Shown here piece by piece: positions 9,412 to 18,260 of a stretch of 64,000 bases of DNA. The notes beneath the pieces are model-generated. The model saw only the letters and a program-made list of their open reading frames with translations. It was not told where the DNA came from and searched no databases. Each line of letters starts with the position of its first letter. The stretch's first letter is position 1. The stretch spans positions 28,007 through 92,006 of the forward strand of contig JAUIIB010000007.1 of NCBI GenBank assembly GCA_030431985.1, written 5' to 3'. The translations under genes and the position numbers were made by a program. This stretch comes from Gammaproteobacteria bacterium. Its GTDB lineage: Bacteria > Pseudomonadota > Gammaproteobacteria > Burkholderiales > Nitrosomonadaceae.

Positions 9412-10281
9412 ATGCGCTCTCACTGGATGCTGGTTGCCGCTTTTTTATTTGCCTGCATGGGCGTATTGGTCAAACTCGGCGCAGAATATTTCACAAGTAT
9501 CGAACTGGTATTTTACCGCTCTCTTATGGGTGTTGGAATCACCTATGCGTTCTTACATTATCACCGTATATCGCTCAGCACGAATAACTGGAAATTACAC
9601 TGTAGTCGCGGCCTGACCGGTCTCATCAGTCTGCTGATGTTTTTTTACTGTATTACAGAACTACCGTTAGCAGCGGCAATTTCACTCAATTACACTTGGC
9701 CGCTGTTTATGGCGCTGTTCTCCGTACACTTTCTGAAAGAACAACTGCATTGGGCCCTTATCTTCGCTATTGCACTCGGCTTTATCGGCGTCATATGTCT
9801 GCTGAGACCCACATTCCATGACGATTACTGGTTTGCCGCTTTTCTGGGTCTCGCTTCAGGGTTCTTTGCAGCTATCGCCTACATGAATGTCCGGCAGCTG
9901 GGCAATCTCAGCGAATCGGAATGGCGCATCGTATTTTACTTTGCACTGATCAGTACATTAATCACCGGAACGTGGCTGCTGTTCACCACATTCAGTCCAA
10001 TTACCCGGCAGAACATTCATTTGCTGATTGGCATCGGGATTACAGCAACCCTGGCACAACTCGCCATGACGCGGGCATACCGTACCGGCACAACACTGAT
10101 TGTCAGCTCTCTGGGATACAGCACCGTCCTGTTTGCCGGAATCTGGGACATACTGATCTGGAACGAGATTCTGCCGCCGATCGCCTGGCTGGGTATGGGG
10201 CTGATCATTCTGGGCGGTATTTTAAGCAGTCTTTTTGCAGCAAGTACTTCCAGTATCGCCGGAAGAAAATTGCCCAGATAG
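9412..10281 (+). CDS. EamA/DMT-family inner-membrane transporter
   Basis: Ten-helix metabolite exporter of the drug/metabolite transporter superfamily, made of two EamA repeats (about 5-135 and 145-280). The first repeat shows the usual FYRSLMG and AAISLNYTWPLFMALFS patterns, the second a matching SSLGYSTVLFAGIWDILIWNE. Length 289 is typical. It lies 28 bases downstream of the Rieske oxygenase and on the same strand, so the two are probably co-transcribed. Substrate unknown. Confidence 0.88.
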   Translation: MRSHWMLVAAFLFACMGVLVKLGAEYFTSIELVFYRSLMGVGITYAFLHYHRISLSTNNWKLHCSRGLTGLISLLMFFYCITELPLAAAISLNYTWPLFMALFSVHFLKEQLHWALIFAIALGFIGVICLLRPTFHDDYWFAAFLGLASGFFAAIAYMNVRQLGNLSESEWRIVFYFALISTLITGTWLLFTTFSPITRQNIHLLIGIGITATLAQLAMTRAYRTGTTLIVSSLGYSTVLFAGIWDILIWNEILPPIAWLGMGLIILGGILSSLFAASTSSIAGRKLPR

Positions 10282-10601
10282 CCCAATACCGCACTCTGAT
10301 ATTTAAAAATGGCTGTTCGCTACAGAGCAGGCCTTGTCCTGAATGATCTGGATAATTATATTATTATTCATTAATAATCAATAACTTATTCGCAAATAAC
10401 TGAGAATCTTGGCATTGTGAGACAACCCCTGTTATTGATTCATAACATATCGTTGAAAAGACGAGAATCTTATTAGGATCCTTGATTTAAGATGGCTAAT
10501 AGATGACCATATATACGTCGGCTACATCACAAGATACGATTATGATGAATGGATAAGCATCTAATGTAAAATACCTTTATATCAGACACCAACGTACAAA
10601 A
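10282..10601. other. AT-rich spacer before the glycosyltransferase cassette
   Basis: About 320 bases with no gene. GAGAATCTT occurs twice (10402-10410 and 10463-10471) in AT-rich surroundings. No terminator with a clear stem and T run is visible. It may carry the promoter of the following three-gene cassette. Confidence 0.4.
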
Positions 10602-11585
10602 ATGCCCGCGGCCACCGGATTGTATAATTCAGATTTATCGCTTATCAAGTTGTCGATAATTGTTCCGTGTTTTAATGAAGCCGACGGGTTAAATGCATTT
10701 TTCACCAGGCTCGAGTTAACACTCGATAATTTGCAAGGATATCGCTACGAAATTATTTGTATAGATGACGGCAGCCGTGACAATACACTTGAAATACTTT
10801 GCTTGCATGCAGCGCGAAATCATCATATTGAAATTCTAGAATTATCACGAAATTTTGGTAAAGAAGCAGCGCTTACTGCTGGAATTGATGCAGCAAGAGG
10901 AGAAGCGATCATTCCTTTAGACGCAGATTTGCAACATCCGCCAGAATTGATACATGACATGATTAAAGAATGGGAAAATGGTAGCGATGTGGTGTTGGCA
11001 AGACGTCGGTCTCGAAAAACAGATCGTTTAACTAAACGATTGATTACACAATTTTTTTACCAATTGCATAATCAAATATCGGAATGCGAGATTCCTGAAA
11101 ATGTAGGTGATTTTCGTTTAATGGATAGGCGCGTTGTTGATGCAGTAAAATGCTTGCCTGAGCGAAAACGCTTTATGAAAGGATTGTTTGCCTGGGTTGG
11201 GTTTAGGCAAAGCATAGTAGAATTTGATATAGAACCTAGGAAATCCGGAAAATCATCTTTTAGCACACGCCGTCTTTGGGCTTTAGGACTGGATGGTATT
11301 GCCAGCTTTAGTACGGTGCCGCTTACAGTTTCAACATACGCCGGCTTAATCGTTGCATTGCTGTCTTTAGTTTATGGCAGCTGGATAATTATCAAAACGC
11401 TTGCATTTGGCGCAGATGTTCCCGGCTATGCTTCATTATTAACTGCGGTACTCTTTCTTGGCGGCATTCAGATTTTAGGTATAGGTATATTGGGTGGATA
11501 TATCGGCCGTATTTACAATGAAAGTAAGCAAAGGCCTGTATATATTATTAGGCAGCGTTATAGCAGAGGAGTGGAAAATAGTTGA
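10602..11585 (+). CDS. GtrB/DPM1-like family 2 glycosyltransferase
   Basis: Membrane-bound transferase that moves a sugar from a nucleotide donor onto undecaprenyl phosphate. The GT-A domain opens with LSIIVPCFNEADGL (17-30), has IDDGSRDNT (54-62) and the metal-binding DAD at 107-109, and ends in the RKSGKSSF motif. Two C-terminal helices (about 238-260 and 275-300) anchor it, as in GtrB, ArnC and YkcC proteins. Length 327 fits. The next gene, GtrA-like, overlaps its 3' end, and a polytopic membrane protein follows. This is the composition of a Gtr-type sugar-modification cassette. The exact sugar is unknown. Confidence 0.88.
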   Translation: MPAATGLYNSDLSLIKLSIIVPCFNEADGLNAFFTRLELTLDNLQGYRYEIICIDDGSRDNTLEILCLHAARNHHIEILELSRNFGKEAALTAGIDAARGEAIIPLDADLQHPPELIHDMIKEWENGSDVVLARRRSRKTDRLTKRLITQFFYQLHNQISECEIPENVGDFRLMDRRVVDAVKCLPERKRFMKGLFAWVGFRQSIVEFDIEPRKSGKSSFSTRRLWALGLDGIASFSTVPLTVSTYAGLIVALLSLVYGSWIIIKTLAFGADVPGYASLLTAVLFLGGIQILGIGILGGYIGRIYNESKQRPVYIIRQRYSRGVENS

Positions 11586-11958
11586 TCTTAAAACGGGATG
11601 GCAGTTAACTAGTTTTTCATTGATAGGCGTTGTCAATACGCTGATTCATTTGTTAATTGTCATTGGGTTGATTGAATTGCTAGAAATTATGCCGGTACTG
11701 GCAAATGGCATGGCATTTATTTGCGCCAACATTTTTTCTTTTTTGGCAAATAGTCGCTGGTCTTTTCAAAGTGCCTTAACTGGTCGGCGCTACCTTCGGT
11801 TTTTGATGGTCTCGCTATTGGGTTTGGCAATCTCGTTCATAACAGTCGCCATTAGTGAATTAGCTCAATGGCACTATCTAGCGGGCGTTTTTCTGTCTTT
11901 TATATTTCTTCCTTTGATAACGTTTGTTGCACATAGAAATTGGACCTGGAAAACGTAG
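11518..11958 (+). CDS. GtrA-family membrane protein (lipid-linked sugar translocase)
   Basis: Four-helix membrane protein of the GtrA/DPMS family, which is thought to flip or position the lipid-linked sugar made by GtrB. The family opening SFSLIGVVNTLIHLL and the ANIFSFLANSRWSF signature are visible, with a C-terminal RNWTWK. The start is not settled: the first ATG is 11518, inside the end of the upstream gene, but the family N-terminus begins nearer codon 22, close to an AGAGGAG at about 11566. It overlaps the upstream gene and ends one base before the next ATG, so all three are translated as one unit. Confidence 0.82.
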   Translation: MKVSKGLYILLGSVIAEEWKIVDLKTGWQLTSFSLIGVVNTLIHLLIVIGLIELLEIMPVLANGMAFICANIFSFLANSRWSFQSALTGRRYLRFLMVSLLGLAISFITVAISELAQWHYLAGVFLSFIFLPLITFVAHRNWTWKT

Positions 11959-11959
11959 C

Positions 11960-13678
11960 ATGAAAACTCGGTATATCGAGTTGTATCGTTATTTTACAAA
12001 ACCGATAACTGTTATATTGCTGTTGGCTATGCTGTGCACCGGATTGCATTACACCGCTTTATTCGGAGGATTCCGTTTTGATGATGGCGAGCATATAAAT
12101 TTCAGCTTGAATTATGCACCTTGGCAGTATTTTTTCGTGCCGGAAGTCATGCGCGAGCAATCCTGGGTGCATATTACGCCCTGGAACATATTTTTTTACG
12201 AAATTGGATTACATTTTTTTGAATTAAATCCACGCGGGCATTATGCGCACTTGCTCGTCATTATCTGGGCAACATCTGTCGCAACTTTTTATTTATTACG
12301 TCTCTGGATATCGGCGTTCTACGCATTCATGGGTGCTGTTTTATTTCTGGCAATGCCCGCAACAGGTGCAGTAAGTCAATTGCTAATGACAGGTCACTAT
12401 GCTTATGGATTATTCTTTTCAATATTGGTTTTTTATTTTTTTACTCGCGGCATACGCGAAGACAAAATATATTATTCCATATTGGCCGCTTTCTTTTACT
12501 TGCTGGCTTGCTGGTGCAAGGAGCTTTACGTCCCGATAATTGTCATTTTATTTCTGCTGCCAGAGCATAATTGGCGTAAACGAATACGGCATCTTGGTTT
12601 TATTATTGCTGTCGCTTGTTTTTATATAACTTGTAGATTAATTGTTATACAGGGTATCGGGGGATATGAAGTTGATAGTACTTCATTTGGTTATTCTGTT
12701 ATTCTTGAAATCGTTTCAAAAATTTTTTCCGGTGTATCTGGAAATATATGGATTTTCTTTTTTGCCCTGGCCTGCTGCGTTCTTATAAGATTTATTCCCG
12801 TTACCGATTGCGATCGAAAAATTAACTGGTTATTTTTTCAGGGATGTTGCGTTACGCTCATTCTTCCACTAATCCCTGTTATCAGTTCAAGTTTTTCTGA
12901 TGAAAATCTGCGGTTCTTATATTTCCTAAGTTGGTCGCTTTCCGCCGGCCTTGTTTGGTTTCTATCTACAAATAAATTTAATGGCGCACCACTATTATTG
13001 ATGATGCTTGGCGCTCTTATACTGTCTCATGAAGCAGTCATTGAAAGAATAGTAAACAAAATGCAGACTGCCGATAAGGAGGGATTATTCCTAATTCAAG
13101 CAACAAGCAATGATCTACTATTACCCAGCAACTTGGAAAATCACACGCTTTCCGATTTGAATTATGTGAATAAAGCAATAAGCACTCTGTATCAACGTGC
13201 TGCGCCACTAATTATTCAGGATATGGCGGAGTTGATTGAAGTTGGAGAGGAAACTGGAAAAAGGGTCAATCAATTTGATAAAAGCTGTCAATGCGTAAAT
13301 CCAATAGGAATAAAAAAGTATCGCTTGCTTACCGAGTCTTTCCGCGCCAAGCTTGCTGCAGGCGCAAATCAGCATTTCAATATTGTTTTTGAGGTGAAAG
13401 GAAGCTTGCATCCTAAACAAATGACATGGCAATTTTCAGGTCCGGAAGGTTATTATGTACTCAGAATTCGAGAACTGGGCGCTCAGATTGTACCGCCATC
13501 AGGTAAATTAAGTTTTAGTAAATTTGATACACCACAACAGACACTACATATCAGTGTTCAGCTTAATTCGCCAAACGGTTGGATCGCCAGATCACCGGAT
13601 TTTAAAATACATACCGCTAAAAATGATTTCATTACGTGGAATGGAAAATCAGCCGTTGATTTAACGGCCGACCGATAG
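11960..13678 (+). CDS. Polytopic membrane protein, GT-C-like glycosyltransferase candidate
   Basis: A 572-residue protein with about ten predicted membrane helices in the first 390 residues and a soluble C-terminal tail of about 180 residues. The first extracytoplasmic loop holds FRFDDGEHIN, an acidic DD motif placed where GT-C glycosyltransferases carry theirs. No family is recognised with certainty. As the third member of a GtrB-GtrA-X operon it is expected to be the enzyme that transfers the lipid-linked sugar to its acceptor (O-antigen, other glycan or protein). The ATG at 11960 lies one base after the GtrA stop. Codon use is AT-rich. Confidence 0.65.
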   Translation: MKTRYIELYRYFTKPITVILLLAMLCTGLHYTALFGGFRFDDGEHINFSLNYAPWQYFFVPEVMREQSWVHITPWNIFFYEIGLHFFELNPRGHYAHLLVIIWATSVATFYLLRLWISAFYAFMGAVLFLAMPATGAVSQLLMTGHYAYGLFFSILVFYFFTRGIREDKIYYSILAAFFYLLACWCKELYVPIIVILFLLPEHNWRKRIRHLGFIIAVACFYITCRLIVIQGIGGYEVDSTSFGYSVILEIVSKIFSGVSGNIWIFFFALACCVLIRFIPVTDCDRKINWLFFQGCCVTLILPLIPVISSSFSDENLRFLYFLSWSLSAGLVWFLSTNKFNGAPLLLMMLGALILSHEAVIERIVNKMQTADKEGLFLIQATSNDLLLPSNLENHTLSDLNYVNKAISTLYQRAAPLIIQDMAELIEVGEETGKRVNQFDKSCQCVNPIGIKKYRLLTESFRAKLAAGANQHFNIVFEVKGSLHPKQMTWQFSGPEGYYVLRIRELGAQIVPPSGKLSFSKFDTPQQTLHISVQLNSPNGWIARSPDFKIHTAKNDFITWNGKSAVDLTADR

Positions 13679-13872
13679 CGCAACATTTATAATGGACTTG
13701 TCACGAAATTAAAAAACACAACCGCAAATTTAAAGAACTCAGCATTTTTGTAAAAATTCGCTCTGGTATGGTGTATACAGCATCAAAATAACGGTTATTG
13801 TAATTAGTCTTACCCGTTTGATACGATTTTGGCCGGTTCTGGTCGTACGACTGCCTTTAAGAAAAAGTAAAG

Positions 13873-14076
13873 TCAAATGAGTTGAGTATTAAGTGCGTTC
13901 AGGTTGAAACTGATCGCAGACATAAACGCCACAAATTGTCTATTGGCGACGTCATGATAACGTACCCACAGATCACGCCTGGAGAATACATACTCACAAA
14001 GCTCAAACAATAAATCAGTTGTACAACGCCGCAGCCTTTCCGCCTTAAACCGGACGATCCCCAGATAAGCAACGCT
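13873..14076 (-). pseudogene. Transposase C-terminal remnant
   Basis: A minus-strand frame of 67 codons without a start, bounded upstream by a stop at 14077-14079. It reads FKAERLRRCTTDLLFELCEY, then LWVRYHDVANRQFVAF and SFNLNALNTQLI before the stop. This charged-then-hydrophobic pattern looks like the C-terminus of a DDE transposase; the family is not certain. The rest of the element is gone. The flanks (13679-13872 and 14077-14200) hold no other gene; a longer minus-strand frame at 13899-14171 overlaps it in another phase and does not look like a protein. Confidence 0.5.
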
Positions 14077-14200
14077 CTATAAACATTTTCAGCATCCGTA
14101 TAAAATAGCTTCGCCGAATGAAATGGTTTTATAATGGAAAGAAGTGGCAACTGTTTACTCTGCTTAGACAAAGTTAATCATGTGAGAGGAATCCGGGGAT

Positions 14201-14791
14201 TTGTTATTTAAATTATTATTTTATCCAGGAAAAGTTTTTAATGAATTGTCTATTGAAGACAAGCATGCCATTACTACGGTTCCGCGTTTCTTAATCTTCG
14301 TACTGTTGCTGCCACCGCTGTTTTCTTGGCTGGGAGCGAGTCAGTTTGGCTGGCGTTTAGGTGGCTCCGAGCCGGTTTTTCTGGATACTACAGGTCTTGT
14401 CGTGTTCGGTTTTTTTTATTTCAGCATTCTGGCGGTTGGTTTTTTTGGTACGGTTTATATTAGCAGGTGGATGGCAACAACCTACGAAGCAAAAACCTCG
14501 CAATCGCTACATTTTTCCCTGTTTACAGTTGTGTGCGCACCACTGGTAATCGCAAGTGCCGCACATCTTTTTCCAGATGTTTTCTTTAATGTGTTGATAC
14601 TGATTCCCGCGCTAATCTGGAGCATTACTTTATTGTATAGAGGTCTGCCGGTCGTTCTCGGAATTTCCTCAGAGCGCGGTATGTTAATGTCGTCAGCTTT
14701 GGTTGGCTGGTTATTGGTCGCAGCGGTAAGTTTATTGGGAATTTGTGTTGGCTTATGGATCAACGGAGCCGCGTACGTTTTAGGTGTGTAG
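14201..14791 (+). CDS. Yip1/DUF1282-family membrane protein
   Basis: Integral membrane protein of about five helices with the Yip1-type opening LLFYPGKVFNELSIED. Begins with TTG, preceded by GAGAGGAATCCGGGG. Length 196 is usual for the family. It lies 14 bases upstream of ccoN on the same strand and is therefore probably the first gene of the cbb3 oxidase operon. Bacterial Yip1 proteins have no settled biochemical role; the context suggests a part in membrane assembly of the oxidase, which is an inference. Confidence 0.75.
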   Translation: MLFKLLFYPGKVFNELSIEDKHAITTVPRFLIFVLLLPPLFSWLGASQFGWRLGGSEPVFLDTTGLVVFGFFYFSILAVGFFGTVYISRWMATTYEAKTSQSLHFSLFTVVCAPLVIASAAHLFPDVFFNVLILIPALIWSITLLYRGLPVVLGISSERGMLMSSALVGWLLVAAVSLLGICVGLWINGAAYVLGV

Positions 14792-14805
14792 TTTGGGTGA
14801 TATGA

Positions 14806-16245
14806 ATGGATAATGACAAGCAACAATTTTATTATGATGACGTTGTAACGCGATTGGTCCAGTTTTCATTGATTTGGGCAGTTATCGCCATGTCTGCGGG
14901 AATCTATATCGCGGCTGAGCTCATATGGCCGGCACTGGATTTTGGGCAGTTCTGGTTATCTTTTGGACGCCTCAGACCTTTACATACCAATGGCATTATT
15001 TTTGGATTTGGTATTTCAGCCTTAATGGCTACGGCTTTTTATAGTGTACAACGTACTTGCCATGTCCCTTTGTTTTTACCCAAATTGGCCTGGTTCTGTT
15101 GTTATGCATGGCAGGTTTGTATTTTGCTGGGCGGATTGTCCTTATTGGCGGGCTGGACATCAACCAAGGAGTATGCGGAGCTGGAATGGCCCTTTGATAT
15201 TGCCATTACGGTGATCTGGGTTTGCTTCGGTGTGGTGTTTTTTGGCACCATTGCCAATCGTAAAATTAAACCGATTTATATTTCCAATTGGTTTTATGGC
15301 GGCCTGATTATCGTGATTGCCATGTTGCATATCGTCAACAACCTGGCCTTGCCGGTAAGTATTGATAAGTCATACTCTCTCTTTGCGGGCGCGCAGGATG
15401 CTGTCGTGCAGTGGTGGTATGGCCACAACGCCGTCGGCTTTTTGTTGACAGGCGGTTTTCTGGGCATGATGTATTATTTTCTGCCCAAGCAGGCAGGTCA
15501 GCCTATCTGGAGCTACCGGCTATCTGTGGTGGCGTTTTGGGCGTTTACCTACAGTTATATCTGGGCTGGTCCGCATCATTTGCACTATACCGCCATCCCG
15601 GATTGGGTACAGTCACTAGCGATGGTAATGAGTTTGATTTTACTGGCGCCTTCATGGGCTACGATGATCAACGGCATCATGACAGTCAGCAAATCATCGG
15701 AAAAGCTGCGCGACAATCCTTCACTTAAATTCATTGTATTGTCGCTGGCATTTTATGGACTAGCCACCTTTGAAGGCCCAATGATGGCCATCAAAAGTGT
15801 AAATATCGTGAGTCACTTTACGGATTGGACAGTCGGTCATGTCCATTCAGGTGCATTGGGCTGGAATGCGATGATCACTTATGGCACGTTTTATTTTCTC
15901 GTGCCGCGTCTGGTTGGAGGCACACTGTATAGCGTTCGATTGGCGAATATTCATTTCTGGCTGGCACTCAGCGGTGCCATACTCTATATTCTGGCAATGT
16001 GGGCGGCGGGTGTTTCTCAAGGATTGTTATGGTTAAGCATCGATGAACTAGGACAGCTAAGCTATACATTTAATGAAATTATGGCAAGCATGACACCTTA
16101 TTATGGTTTGCGTTTAGTTGCGGGCTTGCTGTTTTTTTCCGGAACAGTGCTTATGACCTTTAATTTGTTTATGACGATTAAAGGGCGGCAGACGGTCAAA
16201 GTAAATCCGCCCGTCGTGTTGGCGAGTCGTGAGGCAACCGCATGA
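14806..16245 (+). CDS. ccoN: cbb3-type cytochrome c oxidase subunit I
   Basis: Catalytic subunit of a type C haem-copper oxidase, the high-affinity terminal oxidase used at low oxygen. Twelve helices in 479 residues. Ligands and signature residues: H60 (LRPLHTNG), H206 (WWYGHNAV), Y250 in SYIWAGPHHLHYT (the cross-linked Tyr on helix VII, with H256 and H257), E322 (FEGPMM), and H344/H346 (VGHVHSGALGW). These match CcoN rather than NorB: the Tyr-containing helix VII pattern is intact. The stop overlaps the ccoO start (ATGA). Confidence 0.95.
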   Translation: MDNDKQQFYYDDVVTRLVQFSLIWAVIAMSAGIYIAAELIWPALDFGQFWLSFGRLRPLHTNGIIFGFGISALMATAFYSVQRTCHVPLFLPKLAWFCCYAWQVCILLGGLSLLAGWTSTKEYAELEWPFDIAITVIWVCFGVVFFGTIANRKIKPIYISNWFYGGLIIVIAMLHIVNNLALPVSIDKSYSLFAGAQDAVVQWWYGHNAVGFLLTGGFLGMMYYFLPKQAGQPIWSYRLSVVAFWAFTYSYIWAGPHHLHYTAIPDWVQSLAMVMSLILLAPSWATMINGIMTVSKSSEKLRDNPSLKFIVLSLAFYGLATFEGPMMAIKSVNIVSHFTDWTVGHVHSGALGWNAMITYGTFYFLVPRLVGGTLYSVRLANIHFWLALSGAILYILAMWAAGVSQGLLWLSIDELGQLSYTFNEIMASMTPYYGLRLVAGLLFFSGTVLMTFNLFMTIKGRQTVKVNPPVVLASREATA

Positions 16246-16880
16246 ATGCGCTTTCATTACATAAAAAAATTGAAAACAATGCCGGATTGTTGATTTTTGG
16301 CATTTTGTTTGTTTCTGCGCTCGGCGGTTTGGTTCAGGTATTGCCTGTTTTATTTCAGGAATCGCTACAAACGGCAAGTGCAAACACAATGCCTTATAGC
16401 GCAGTGGAACTTCAAGGCAGGGATGTTTATATTCGGGAAGGATGTCATGTGTGTCATTCTCAGCAAATCAGACCGTTATTGGCTGAAGTCAAGCGCTACG
16501 GTCCCTATTCCCAGGCAGGTGAATTCGTTTATGACAGACCGTTTCTGTGGGGCTCCAAGCGTACGGGGCCTGATTTACATCGCATCGGCGGCAAATATTC
16601 CGACGATTGGCATCGCATCCATCTGCTTGATCCGCGCAGCGTGGTAGAAAATTCCATTATGCCGGCATATCCCTGGCTATTGAATCGTGCTGCAAGCGCG
16701 GGAGGGGATATCCAAAAGAAAATGAGCGTTCTGGTGAAACTTGGACATCCTTATTCTGCAGAAGAAATCGAGAATGCACCGGCCGCACTTGAAGGCTTGA
16801 CGGAAATGGATGTGCTGATTGCCTATTTACAAGTACTGGGCACTGCATTGCCGGACGATACAAATCAAAAGGTTCATTAA
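16242..16880 (+). CDS. ccoO: cbb3-type cytochrome c oxidase subunit II, mono-haem cytochrome c
   Basis: Membrane-anchored mono-haem cytochrome c that passes electrons from CcoP to CcoN. One N-terminal helix (about 15-38), then EGCHVCHSQQIRP carrying the haem motif C68-x2-C71-H72. The family patterns GRDVYIREGC, SKRTGPDLHRIGG and MPAYPWL (distal Met) are all visible. Length 212 is normal. Overlaps ccoN by four bases. Confidence 0.95.
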   Translation: MNALSLHKKIENNAGLLIFGILFVSALGGLVQVLPVLFQESLQTASANTMPYSAVELQGRDVYIREGCHVCHSQQIRPLLAEVKRYGPYSQAGEFVYDRPFLWGSKRTGPDLHRIGGKYSDDWHRIHLLDPRSVVENSIMPAYPWLLNRAASAGGDIQKKMSVLVKLGHPYSAEEIENAPAALEGLTEMDVLIAYLQVLGTALPDDTNQKVH

Positions 16881-16881
16881 T

Positions 16882-17025
16882 ATGTTTTACTTTATTTTTA
16901 TAGGCGACATGCTGGTCATGTTGTTTATGATTGTCCTGGTGGTATGGGTTTTTACCAGTAATTCCGATGAAGCCACCGATAAGGTTGCAAAAATCCCATT
17001 GGAGGATGAACAACATCATGGCTGA
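16882..17025 (+). CDS. ccoQ: CcoQ/FixQ-type small subunit
   Basis: A 47-residue single-helix protein (MFYFIFIGDMLVMLFMIVLV) with an acidic tail. It lies one base after the ccoO stop and overlaps the start of ccoP. CcoQ is poorly conserved in sequence but recognised by size, one membrane helix and its place between ccoO and ccoP; in other bacteria it stabilises the complex. The function is therefore assigned by context. Confidence 0.75.
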   Translation: MFYFIFIGDMLVMLFMIVLVVWVFTSNSDEATDKVAKIPLEDEQHHG

Positions 17026-17899
17026 CATGCCCAGCGATTTTTGGAGCGGTTGGATTATTCTGTTGACCGTGTTCAGTTTTTTCGGGCTGATGTGGATCGT
17101 CTTGAGCGTCTACATTTTGCCGCAAGAAAAAATCAATCATAGTGAAGAACCCGTTTGGGACAGCAGCCTCAGAGAAGGGAATAATCCGCCGCCGCTATGG
17201 TGGTTCTGGCTGATTCTGAGCGCGATGATATTCTGTGCGGCCTATTTAATGCTCTACCCGGGCCTTGGCTCATTCAGCGGTGCATTTCGATGGTCGAGCG
17301 GCGGAGAATTACACATGAACCGCGTACTTTATGATGCCAAATTCTCGAGTATAAATGAAATCATTACCTCGTCTTCATTAGAAACGCTTCAGAACAGGCC
17401 CGAGGTGATGCGCGCGGCAAAGAAACTATTTAGTGAAAACTGTGCGGGTTGTCATGGTTATGAGGCACAAGGACAGGCCGGGTTATTTCCAAATTTGAAA
17501 GATGAAGAATGGCAATGGGGCGGCTCTGTCGAGCAGATCGAACAAACCATCCGTCACGGCCGCAAGGCCATGATGATGAGTTGGCAATCGACGCTGAATG
17601 ACGATGGAGTTGAGAAAGTAAGCGACTATGTATTAACCGGCCTGGGTACAGATGCAGCAGAGGATCATGCGGGACATACGCTCTATAACCAGTTATGTAT
17701 CGGTTGTCATGGTGTAGAAGGCCAGGGCAACATCATGATGGGTGCGCCAAACCTGGTTAACGATATCTGGTTGTACGGCGGGTCAAAAGAAGCGGTACGT
17801 GAAAGCATTTCCCAAGGCCGGGCCGGTGAAATGCCAGCTTTTAATTCACGCTTGGATGATGCACAAATTAAAATGCTCGTGGCTTGGTTGAAAAAGTAG
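17018..17899 (+). CDS. ccoP: cbb3-type cytochrome c oxidase subunit III, di-haem cytochrome c
   Basis: Di-haem cytochrome that receives electrons from soluble or bc1-linked cytochromes. Two helices (about 11-33 and 60-80) precede two cytochrome c domains with CAGCH at 142-146 and CIGCH at 227-231. FSGAFRWSS between helix 2 and domain 1 resembles the normal CcoP linker. I chose the ATG at 17018 because GGAGG lies 12 bases before it; the in-frame ATG at 17006 abuts that GGAGG. It overlaps the end of ccoQ. No ccoG, ccoI, ccoH or ccoS follows in this window. Confidence 0.94.
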   Translation: MADMPSDFWSGWIILLTVFSFFGLMWIVLSVYILPQEKINHSEEPVWDSSLREGNNPPPLWWFWLILSAMIFCAAYLMLYPGLGSFSGAFRWSSGGELHMNRVLYDAKFSSINEIITSSSLETLQNRPEVMRAAKKLFSENCAGCHGYEAQGQAGLFPNLKDEEWQWGGSVEQIEQTIRHGRKAMMMSWQSTLNDDGVEKVSDYVLTGLGTDAAEDHAGHTLYNQLCIGCHGVEGQGNIMMGAPNLVNDIWLYGGSKEAVRESISQGRAGEMPAFNSRLDDAQIKMLVAWLKK

Positions 17900-17901
17900 C
17901 G

Positions 17902-17984
17902 TATTTTTTCACCTGGCGGCGTTGTCAGTCGCTTATGTAGCATGACTACACCGCGCTTCTTCCGCCTTGCCAGGCAAAAAAATA
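17902..17984. repeat. Nested extragenic palindromic element after ccoP
   Basis: Outer arms CCTGGCGGCG (17912-17921) and CGCCTTGCCAGG (about 17963-17974) pair with a two-base bulge; flanking T6 before and A7 after extend the stem. At the centre a second palindrome TGTAG-CATGA-CTACA is present. A terminator in either direction would need its T run after the stem; here the A/T order is reversed, so this looks like a repeated palindromic element rather than a simple terminator. Confidence 0.5.
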
Positions 17985-18260
17985 GTTGTAACGGGGGTGA
18001 AGATAAAATGTCAACAGACCCTAAGGACACAGGCAAAGTGAAACTTGCCGTCGTATTTTGCAAGATGATCAGCTACAAAACTATCGTTTAAAATAACCAA
18101 TTTAATCTAGTTTTTGTTTTGCGACCTGACTATGGTATGTTGTGGAGTTCCGGTGGTCGGGGGTTTGGCGAATAAAATGTATGAATGCTAGACGTGACCC
18201 TATACATATTTGGCTATGTGTGCAGTAAAAAAGCTCAATTCACTAATTGGGAGAATAAAG

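Noticed and set aside
13899..14171. Minus-strand 90-codon frame
   Set aside because: The transposase-like reading is in another phase (13873-14076); this frame is its shadow.
14806..16245. ccoN as a nitric oxide reductase-like (NorB) subunit
   Set aside because: The helix VII Tyr/His pattern YIWAGPHHLHYT and the ccoO/ccoP partners mark a true cbb3 oxidase.
17912..17974. Terminator after ccoP
   Set aside because: The T run precedes and the A run follows the stem on the plus strand; on the minus strand the order is the same. It does not fit an intrinsic terminator.
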